Part shown: in pieces, positions 55,705-64,000 of the stretch
Layout of the letters: every line of letters begins with the position of its first letter
Numbering within the stretch: the first letter of the stretch is position 1
DNA from: Magnolia sinica
Taxonomy: Eukaryota; Streptophyta; Magnoliopsida; Magnoliales; Magnoliaceae
Length of the DNA: 64,000 nt
Reading direction: 5' to 3'
Assembly (NCBI RefSeq): GCF_029962835.1
Contig: NC_080574.1
Coordinates: forward strand, 21,860,001 to 21,924,000
Notes under the pieces: generated by a model
Databases searched by the model: none
What the model saw: only the letters and a program-made list of their open reading frames with translations
What the model was told of the DNA's origin: nothing
Translations under genes and position numbers: made by a program

Positions 55705-58700
55705 CAACACGTGGTTTAATATGGCTAACGGTGATAATAATAAGCATGATTTGATAAATTGTTAAAAATCAGGATGTATTTGTTCCATAGCCAAAAAGGC
55801 AGGCTGCCTTATGTAAAAATTTCCTAGAGTTTTGAATCAAGTTGATATTTTATTATTAACTCCAAGACCCTACGACTTTTGAACTAAGGACATGAGTATT
55901 TTCGTCCGAAATAATATCTAAAAGTTGTCAAAAGGCCATTATTGGGATATCTGGAAGGTAGTACCTCCCAAGATAATTTGACCAACCTTCGAGATCAGTA
56001 CGGTCAAATTCCCTTATTTTTCTCAGTTTTTCTATGGTGTAGTTCACCTCAAATTTGGATCCACCTCATGTTTGAGCTGGTGAAACATACAGCCGGTGTA
56101 GTAGTGCAGATCGTCAGTGTTGGAAGCACAAGAAATTCCATACGCTTCTCATTGGTCCACGTTAATACGGATGATTCAGCTCACAAACTAGGCGCAATTT
56201 CTCTTTGGATTGCGTGCTACACAACCTAACTTTTAACCATGGAACTTTGCCTAGCCCACCATGATTTTTGTGTTATATCACATACTCCATCAATTTTTCC
56301 AGATAAGTTTAGGGAATGAGCCCAAAATTGAACTACACCTAAAGCTCAAGTGGACGACACTACGTAAAGCAGTTGGAATTGGATAAATTGTTGTTGAAAC
56401 CTTCCTGGCCAACCATAAGGCTTATTTGCCATCTAATCTCTTTATAAGGTCACCCGAGTAAGTAAAAATCAAATTTCAAAGAAGTCTTCAACACTAGCAT
56501 TAATTCCTACAATTTCATGTGATGTGGTCCACTTGAGCTTTAGATCTGCCATTAAGTTCATGTTAGAATGATCTGAAAAAAATATTTAGACAGTGTGGAT
56601 CTAAGAAATACATCATCCTGTAGCTCATGTAAATTTAACACTAAGAAATTGGTTGGTTGCCTGACAGAAGAAAATCAGAAGTGTTGACATGTAAAATTTT
56701 CATGGGCCTATCATGATGTATGTATTAAATCCACACCATCCATCCATTTTTCCATAACTTTTAGGGCATGAAACAAAAAATGAGGTAGATCCAAAGCTCA
56801 AGTGGGTCACACTATAGGAATTGGACGCTTATTATTGAAAGCCTCTTCGGCTCACAGAAGGCTCTAATCAAGCTGATATTTGTGTCCGGAAGAAAAGCAC
56901 TGGTATTTGTGTTTTCCTTTCGTCCAGGTGTGTGGCCTTGTGAAGAGGTTAGATGAAAAATAAACCTCACAATTGGCGTTAGAAAAGTTTTCTGTCATAT
57001 AGTACACTAGAGCTTCGGATGTGCCTCATTTTTAGGCACTTTCATAATCTGGAAAATTTGGACTGTGGATATAACACAAAAATCATGGTGGGGAGAGAAG
57101 TTCCACACGTGAAAAGTTGTGTTTTGTAGCAGCAAGAGAAATTTTTAGAGTATTTTGTGGGCTTGAGTCATTGAAAAAAAAGTTGACCAATGAGAAGCAC
57201 TCGTAGTGATAACACATGAACGAAGATTTCCTGCGAATGCCTTTTGGAGGAAGTTCCTGCGCTGGGATCTTAGGTGAGGCCACCGTGATGTTTATCAGGA
57301 ATCCACTCCGTCCATCTGTTTTTTGAGATCATTTTAGGGCATGAAGATAAAAATGAACCGTATCCAATGCTCAAGTGGGCCGAAAACGTGATATTTAAAC
57401 GTCCACAGTTGAAATATTCGTGGGGCCACAGAAGTTTTGAATCGTGCTAATATTTGTGTTTTTATTTCATCCCCATAGGAATGATGTTATTAACGGTATG
57501 GATGTCATGTAAACATCACTGTTGAACCCAGGGAGGTTTCAAGGGTAGGAATTTCCCTAACCACCTTTTCCTTTAATACGGCCCACTTAAGTCTTGGATC
57601 CTGCTCACTTTTGGTCTCATGTTCTTAAATGATCTCAAAAAACGGATGGACGGAGTGGATTCCTGACAAACATCACGGTGGGCCCCACCTAAGATCCCAG
57701 CGCAGGAACTTCCTGCAAAAGGCTTTTGCAGGAAATCCGCGTCCATAACACTAGGCTGTAAAGGGCTGGGCCTGGGGTTGACCTCGGCCCGGACTTTGAA
57801 CTGTTTCAATATGTTGATTTTTGCAGGCCCGAGCCCGGCCTACTGACAGCCATGATCCATCAGGTAGCCCACAGAAGCAGTAGCATTCTAAGCCGGGCGC
57901 TGTAGGCAATCCGCGTCGGACTCAGGGTCCATCGTGTGACACCTTCCACTGCGGCCCATAGGGTAAGTAATCTGACTATCGGAACCGTCCATGCTGTGGA
58001 CTCCACGCTATATGGGTCACAAACTTAGCTCAAAGGATGATTTCTGACATCACTAGCTGTATTCAAAAATGAAAATTTCAAGGGCTCATATACAACTCTA
58101 AAAACAAAGAATATGATCACCAATAAATCCTGATCAAGCCGAGATAGCTTATTTATGTAGTTAGTAGAAATTGGACGATTCAAATAATCGGAAAATCTTA
58201 GCATGTGGGATCCGTTGGGCGGCCATACACGGAGGATTCCCAAGTCGCGATGGATACGAAGCGAACTCTTTATTTTGAATCTTGGATTCGTGGGCGTACT
58301 TGTTGTAGGCTTGTAGCCTTGTCGGCCATACGACACGTCTTCAGACCTGTCAATATGATACTCTGCGGGGTATAGCTTTCCATCCGCAAGCACAAAACCC
58401 GTGCAACATGGAGTAGCCGTCCCCATATAAAAATAGACACCTTGTATGGCTGCATCCCACTGTAAAGTAAATAAACGAAAGATAAACTAATCGAGCGATA
58501 CGAACTGTCCGATCAGTGGCGACAAATTGGACACTCGAAATAGTAAGCAGCCAGCAGATTATATTCAACAAGGTTCTGTCTATGGATATATGCCTATCTA
58601 TAGCGGAACCCACGATTTCAACAGACTGGATTTGGCCACATAATACCACATGGACATTATGTAGATGCATGCATACCATACACATGCTGAGTATCATATT

Positions 58701-59340
58701 ACGAAAAGAAAATAATAAAACTAGAAATGTTCACATCCAACGTTGTATGGGAATTTTAACATACAACGTTTGTATTTTCTTCATATGAAGCTGGTGGACC
58801 ATCCTGCACATGAAAATGGTGGGCCACACCATGAAGATCACCTGAAGCAACATTTGGAAAAATCCACTCATTAGGTAGGCCACACAAATGAATTTGTGTA
58901 AAACCATCATCTTGACATCGATTTCGACAGTGTCGCACGCCCAAGGAATGAACGATCCCAATTTTCGGCCGGGGTGACCTTCATGATGCGTCCCACTATT
59001 TTCACGGCTAGGATGTTAAAATAATTGATGTGTGAGCAGTAAATAAAGTGTTGTACGCTGGAAGTTACCATACAACTCCGAAAGTGAATATTTTTACAGT
59101 CTTCCGTGTCTTATCTTTCTGTTTTCTTTCTCGTTGAAAGGTCAGAAGAGAGCTTGAAATGAGGCCGACTGCAAGGGGTTTCGATAACATTGTCGACCAA
59201 ACAGCCCATCCAATTTGACTCTGCGTACACAAACAAGAAATAAAGGGCTGCTGTAGGTAAAAAAAACAGGGCCTGCTATTCTCATATGGAATCATCTATC
59301 CGAAGAGAAAACAGAGATAGGGTGAGAGAGAGACGAAGAG
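55705..59340 (+). repeat. RLK3 upstream half of the tandem duplication
   Basis: From about 55990 it parallels 48530-51959 as described there. It carries one insertion of its own, the E element at 57218-57748. 55705-55990 is non-duplicated spacer. The last 300 bp before the ATG match RLK2, including a GAGAGAGAGACGAAGAG leader. No gene. Confidence 0.8.
57218..57748. mobile_element. Type E long-TIR element, absent from the RLK2 copy
   Basis: Long imperfect terminal repeats: left ATGAACGAAGATTTCCTGC then CTTTTGGAGGAAGTTCCTGC, right read in reverse ATGGACGCGGATTTCCTGC then CTTTTGCAGGAAGTTCCTGC, continuing into the GATCTTAGGTGGGGCCCACC core. AACAC flanks both sides (57213-57217 and 57749-57753). 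The RLK2 duplicate near 49690-49710 lacks the element. No reading frame. Confidence 0.75.
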
Positions 59341-61320
59341 ATGGTTTTAGTTGAATTATCGTTGGTACTCTCTCTACTTCTACAAGCATCATCATCATCA
59401 TCACTGGCCATGCCATCCCCATCCCCATCATCATCATCATCATCATCAACATGTCCCATGGATCTTGCCTACATCCAACACATTCCATGGGACTCCTCTC
59501 CATGCAATCCCTCTTCCTCCCAAAATCATCTACAGAATCAGAGCCAAAACTGCTGCCAGACCCTCCTCGGTCTCATCGGCATCGGCCTCGCCCAACACCT
59601 CAAAGAAACCTCCTCCTTCAATCTCCCCAACCTCGCCACCGCTGCCTCCTGCGTCGCTGATTTCCAATCCAGGCTCTCCTCTCTCTCCCTCCCGTCCGAT
59701 CTTGCTTCCCGCTGCTTCGGTCCACCCGACCGCTTTGTCATCAACCCCACCACCTGCGCCCACATCCAAACCAAACAGGACTGGCTCCGCGTGCTTGGCT
59801 CGTCCACATCCCTCGATTCGGCCTGCAAATCCGACCTATCTGATCTCACCCTCTGCCAAGGCTGCGTCAACGCCGGGTTTGGAGTCTCCTCCCAACTCAC
59901 TTCCATCGACGGTAACACCTCCCACGCCACCGACTGCTTTTACTTCACTGTCCTCTATGCTGCCGGTGTGGTTAACGACTTAGGTCCCGAGAATCCAAGC
60001 ACCACCACCTGCATCTTCGGTCTGGACCTACTGTCGGCCGCCGTTTCTGGAAAGAGTAAGAGCCGCATAGCGTTGATCTTTGCATCGACTGGCGCCGGCA
60101 TCGCCATTGCTTTCATGTTTTCCTTGTTGGGATTGTATTTCTGGTGGAATCGGCGTAGGAAGAAGAGAGAGACAGATAATCTGGAATTGGGTTTCGGAGA
60201 TCAAGAAGGGGAAATGTCTAAACCAAGGCTACGGCCCAATACCGGGTCTATCTGGTTTGATGTCTGGGAGCTGGAACGAGCCACAGATAATTTCTCCCAG
60301 AGAAATATGATCGGGCAAGGCGGATGTGGGATTGTGTATAAAGGGACTCTATTGGACGGAACTATGGTTGCCGTTAAGAAGATCATCGAATCGGATTTCC
60401 AAGGCGATGCAGAGTTCTGCAATGAAGTGGAGATCATCAGCAATCTGAAGCATCGGAATCTAGTATCTCTGAGAGGCTGCTGCGTGGTGGAGGGTAATGA
60501 CCGAGAAGGCGGCGGAGGAAACCAGAGGTATCTTGTCTACGATTACATGCCAAATGGGAACTTGGACGACCACATATTTTCACAGGGTGTCTGTGGCAGT
60601 AGCAGCATGGGAAAGGAACAGCTGAGTTGGCCACAGCGGAAGAGCATTGTGATGGATGTTGCAAAGGGTCTGGCTTATCTTCACTACGGAGTGAAACCTG
60701 CTATCTATCATAGAGATATCAAAGCTACCAATATTCTTTTGGATGCAGAAATGAAGGCGCGTGTGGCAGATTTTGGACTGGTTAAGCAGAGCAAGGAAGG
60801 GCAGTCTCACCTCACCACAAGAGTAGCTGGAACGCATGGTTACCTAGCTCCGGAATACGCCCTCTACGGGCAGCTGACAGAGAAGAGCGACGTTTATAGT
60901 TTTGGGATTGTGGTTCTTGAGATAATGAGCGGGAGGAGGGCACTCGACCTGTCATCATTGGGAACAGGGTCGCCACGCGCATTTCTGATCACCGATTGGG
61001 CTTGGATGCTTGTGAAGTCAGGACGGATAGATGAGGTGTTGGACCAATCGCTGAGGAATGATGAGGGTAGTAACCCCTACCCCACGGCGATCATGGAGAG
61101 GTTTGTGCTGGTCGGGATCCTCTGCGCCCACGTGATGGTAGCTTTGAGACCCACCATCTTGGATGCACTGAAGATGCTGGAGGGAGACATCGATGTTCCA
61201 CAGATTCCAGATAGGCCATTGCCTCTTGGCCATGGACCTCTTTCTGCAGATGGGAACACTTTCAGCATGTCGCCATCTTTGAGCAGCTTTGTGCTCAATT
61301 CAGGAGACATGCTCAGGTGA
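59341..61320 (+). CDS. SPARK-domain receptor-like kinase (RLK3)
   Basis: Intronless, 659 residues, the recent tandem partner of RLK2. Same architecture: signal peptide, Ser-rich linker of variable length (residues 17-37), ectodomain from Cys38 with the same 12 cysteines, membrane span about 244-269, RD kinase with Lys346, Asp459 in YHRDIKATN and DFG 477-479. The cytoplasmic half is almost identical to RLK2 (six changes in about 390 residues), so the biochemical output should be the same, while the ectodomain has 15 changes. Ends 553 bp before the stop codon of the convergent UVR8 gene. Confidence 0.93.
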   Translation: MVLVELSLVLSLLLQASSSSSLAMPSPSPSSSSSSSTCPMDLAYIQHIPWDSSPCNPSSSQNHLQNQSQNCCQTLLGLIGIGLAQHLKETSSFNLPNLATAASCVADFQSRLSSLSLPSDLASRCFGPPDRFVINPTTCAHIQTKQDWLRVLGSSTSLDSACKSDLSDLTLCQGCVNAGFGVSSQLTSIDGNTSHATDCFYFTVLYAAGVVNDLGPENPSTTTCIFGLDLLSAAVSGKSKSRIALIFASTGAGIAIAFMFSLLGLYFWWNRRRKKRETDNLELGFGDQEGEMSKPRLRPNTGSIWFDVWELERATDNFSQRNMIGQGGCGIVYKGTLLDGTMVAVKKIIESDFQGDAEFCNEVEIISNLKHRNLVSLRGCCVVEGNDREGGGGNQRYLVYDYMPNGNLDDHIFSQGVCGSSSMGKEQLSWPQRKSIVMDVAKGLAYLHYGVKPAIYHRDIKATNILLDAEMKARVADFGLVKQSKEGQSHLTTRVAGTHGYLAPEYALYGQLTEKSDVYSFGIVVLEIMSGRRALDLSSLGTGSPRAFLITDWAWMLVKSGRIDEVLDQSLRNDEGSNPYPTAIMERFVLVGILCAHVMVALRPTILDALKMLEGDIDVPQIPDRPLPLGHGPLSADGNTFSMSPSLSSFVLNSGDMLR

Positions 61321-61873
61321 AGAATGCAAATCCGAGGGGAGAAAAGGTTCGTGTCAATTTGATGCAAGCAAAGTCACGTGGAGCCAGAAATGCCACTTCC
61401 ACCGGCATGAACCGATGGTCGGATCTGCCTCTCCAACGGTCAATATGTTGTACATACAAGGAACCCACCCATATCTTAGTTATTCACTTCTGCTCATTTT
61501 TGCCTGTGATTTGCAAGCAGGTAACTTGCAGTATCAGATTTAAGCATTCTTGGTGAAGCGATTTGCCTAAACTGAAACAACTACCCAGGAAGGCTATTGT
61601 CATTGGAAATGTAATTAGGAGTTCATTGGAAATGTAATTAGGAGATTTCAAGGGTTGAAAAGATCACACGCTTTTCATGTTCTTACAATTTAAAAAGGAA
61701 AGAGCGGACACCATTCTAGAGGAAGTCGTGGATTTACAATGAGCGAGATAATTTGAATATATCAAAGCGTCACGGGTAACAACACCATTAGCCCTCGTGG
61801 AGCAGAGAATCCAGTACAAAATGCAGCCCTTCGGTGATTAACAGCAAGCAGGGTGTGCTTGTCTGTCTGGCAA
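61321..61873. other. Convergent intergenic region, RLK3 and UVR8 3' ends
   Basis: Homology to the RLK2 3' flank stops near 61396. A 22-bp unit TTGGAAATGTAATTAGGAGT is doubled at 61603-61644. No gene; both 3' untranslated regions must lie here. Confidence 0.5.
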
Positions 61874-63686
61874 CTATATTCGAATCCGCTTCACATCATT
61901 CTCTGGGACACTTACATCACTCCCGACACCCTTAACTGAAGAACCTGATTGTCCGCTGATCTGCACAGACATAACCCATGCTGGCTTATCAATTGCCTCA
62001 CAAAGATTTAATGTTAAAGATAACCAGAAATGTCATCCAGATTTACAGAAAACAACAGCACAGAAATCTCATATGACAATGGATGCTAACAGAAAGCGGC
62101 ACTTACAGTTTCATCAGGAACAATTGCGTATCTTTCTGATGGAGAAACCCAGACTTTCCCTGCTTATAAACAATCAGCAATGTAAGTAAAGCTGGCAGTC
62201 AAAGCATATGATGAGGTAGTAAAGGAGCGAGAAGGAAATGAGTAAGAACCTGAGAGAGACTCGACTTTTGAGGATTCCATCTTTTTGCCACTAGATCCAT
62301 CCGCGCTCAAAGCCTCTACAATCTTGGGAATATTTCTACAGGTTTCCAGGTATGAGAACGGAGTTAGTTCAGACTGTTCAATTGACCATGGTCAATAAAT
62401 AGGTGTCTAATCAATATGTGAAGCAGATTCTCCATTCTTACTTATAAGAAAGAAAAAGGAAAAATAATTGCCGACGTACGGCTACAGATTTATGTTATGA
62501 TACTGAACTGCCAATAATTGGTGTTCAATTATGTTTATTTGACCCTGCTACTCGAGTCTAATGCACCAGGAAAAGGCATTTCAAGTATATAACACATATC
62601 AGCCAACATATAGATCTGGCTTAAAATTATATTCGACATGTATTTTAGTAATAAACTCTGCGTGGCAGTGATACATGAGCAGGTTCCAGTCTCATGCCAC
62701 AAGAAAGGAGGGTTCACGTCAGATGGGCAACCAGTCGATGAACTTTTGCCAAGAATTTGTGAGAATTCCTGTTTTGCTTGGCAACAGCAACGATATATGC
62801 AGTGCAAAATGCACCAGGGTGGGCCACCAATAAAACTTACTCAAACAAAAGGCTATGCAGAAATATAAAAAATAAAAAATCTCACATAGAGGATATAGGA
62901 CTTGTGGTCTGCACGCCTAGGATAAGTATTGTAGAAATAATTTAGCCTAGAGGAGTCCAACTAAAAGCTAGATATAATCATAGATTCTTTCTCACATTGC
63001 TCAGCAGCATCACTTTCACAATCAGCACAGTTGGTTTTTTGTCACTTGCCAGGTTAAACATTTTACTATGTTACCAAAAAAGAACAAAAAAAATGCAAGG
63101 TTTAAAGTATTGTCTGAAACCGGTACCTATTGCCAGATAGGTACCGGTATCGCTCATGAACAGTATGGCTGTATCTGACCATATCAGCCTGAAATAGCCC
63201 AACACGGGCAAGACAGGTTGTATTGGTGGTGAACGATATGATACCTGACACACATTTAAAAACTTGAAAAAGTGGGAATTTGTACGTCACGGTAGATAAT
63301 CAAAGCACATTACAACTTACTACTTCGAACTGAGGACTTACTGGTCAACGGAATCCCCATGTCCGAGCTGGCCACTTGTACCCCTACCCCATGAGAAGAC
63401 ATTTTGTCTATCAGTAACGGCAAGTGTATGCCTCCATCCGCACGAGATCTGCACTACTTTCTGCAAATAGATCCAATAAATTGTTTTAAGGTCAATTATC
63501 TATATATGAAAACTCTCAACCAAAGAACTGAAAAGGAGAGAGTTCCTGGACCAAAGTAGTATTGCCAAAAACACTATCTTAACAAGTTTGGTGAGCTTGG
63601 GAAAAAGACCGTGCCTGTTCATGTGAAAATTTAACTTGTGCTGGAGAGCAGTGGTCAACATTGTCACCAACACCAACCTGTCCAAA
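61874..63686 (-). CDS. UVR8: UV-B photoreceptor UVR8, C-terminal exons (partial, continues beyond 64000)
   Basis: Five exons, minus strand: 63615-63686, 63342-63460, 62250-62335, 62107-62159, 61874-61960. Joined they read in one frame from FGQVGVGDNVDHCSPAQV through SCGWRHTLAVTD and SWGRGTSGQLGHGDSVDQ, then KIVEALSADGSSGKK, VWVSPSERYAIVPDET, to the end DVKRIRI-stop. UVR8 is a seven-bladed beta-propeller homodimer. UV-B splits it through tryptophans, and the monomer binds COP1. Visible here are the blade-7 GWRHT motif and the C-terminal valine-proline motif (IVPDE) used to bind COP1. The core tryptophans corresponding to Arabidopsis 233 and 285 lie upstream, outside the window. Odd: the intron after exon 63615-63686 starts with GC instead of GT; frame and homology leave no GT choice. 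The 62336-63341 intron is about 1 kb. Confidence 0.9.
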
Positions 63687-64000
63687 CTGTATGGGAGCCA
63701 ATATATTGGAAATATTAGGAGTGTTTTCAAGGAAACATCTGATCTCATGCAAATATAGCATGTCCAGTGCATGTCAGGTGCCATTTAGTGAATGGAACCA
63801 CCACTATAACTTGTACCAATGTCATACTCTGGAAATCAGTCTGGACCAACAACCTCATGGATGGCGCCAATGCTTGTGCATTAATCAGGTAGTTCTAGAC
63901 AACTGCTCTAAACTATTTTCTACCGCCAGCTGTCCAAAGACAGATGGATCAGGCAGCTAAGAGCTGCCAAGGAGCTTGATTTTTGCACTATGGCTCATCA
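63687..64000 (-). other. UVR8 intron sequence to the window edge
   Basis: Follows the acceptor CCCATACAG (minus strand) at 63687-63695. I find no upstream UVR8 exon (the expected LYGWGWNK-type coding) before 64000, so the intron appears to run past the edge. Confidence 0.6.

Noticed and set aside
59351-59983. 210-residue His/Pro-rich frame inside RLK3 (a shorter homologous frame exists in RLK2)
   Set aside because: Shifted reading of the RLK ectodomain; it reads through the CATCAT triplets and has no conserved features of its own.
1-64000. tRNA, rRNA, CRISPR or organellar insertions
   Set aside because: No cloverleaf-type A/B boxes, rRNA stretches, regular spacer arrays or plastid or mitochondrial genes were recognised in reading; a dedicated scan was not possible.

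Overview
The window is 64 kb of nuclear DNA from a flowering plant. Its genes have introns with GT-AG borders, plant protein families (amino acid permease, receptor-like kinases, the UV-B receptor UVR8) sit between long repeat-filled spacers, and plant Copia, Tat-type Ty3/Gypsy, CACTA and PIF/Harbinger elements are present. The spacers are packed with copies of roughly 430-550 bp elements whose ends read GTGGGCCCCACCATGATGT and its reverse. From memory I associate that repeat with magnoliid genomes (Magnolia, Liriodendron, Cinnamomum relatives); this is an inference I could not check.

Layout. 1-8285: part of a CACTA transposon (TNP2-type transposase start on the minus strand at the left edge, and a CACTA terminus with 16 short hairpins at the right), with many smaller repeats between them. 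8286-17463: gene-free repeat mosaic (foldback element, a second CACTA end, a solo LTR, tandem duplications). 17464-22853: a broken Copia element. 23380-25831: a seven-exon amino acid permease gene (+). 25832-36597: repeat-rich spacer with a minisatellite, a 1.9-kb Harbinger-type element, and a displaced copy of the upstream region of the first kinase gene. 36598-38541: first SPARK-domain receptor-like kinase (RLK1, +). 39094-48386: a young Tat-lineage Ty3/Gypsy element on the minus strand carrying an antisense gene, flanked by an unusual 143-bp direct repeat. 51960-53936 and 59341-61320: RLK2 and RLK3 (+), a recent tandem duplicate pair in repeat units of about 5.4 kb. 61874-63686: the last five exons of UVR8 (-), whose 5' part lies beyond the window.

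Functionally, the host genes are a membrane amino acid transporter, a local cluster of three intronless receptor kinases with a 12-cysteine ectodomain, and a UV-B photoreceptor. Nothing in the sequence ties them into one pathway. The main story is the history of the cluster. There is one old member (RLK1) and one recent duplication (RLK2/RLK3) in which the ectodomain has changed about four times faster than the cytoplasmic part. Transposon insertions present in only one duplicate date themselves as later than the duplication.

No rRNA, tRNA, CRISPR or bacterial-type features were seen. I computed no alignments; identities are hand counts from reading.
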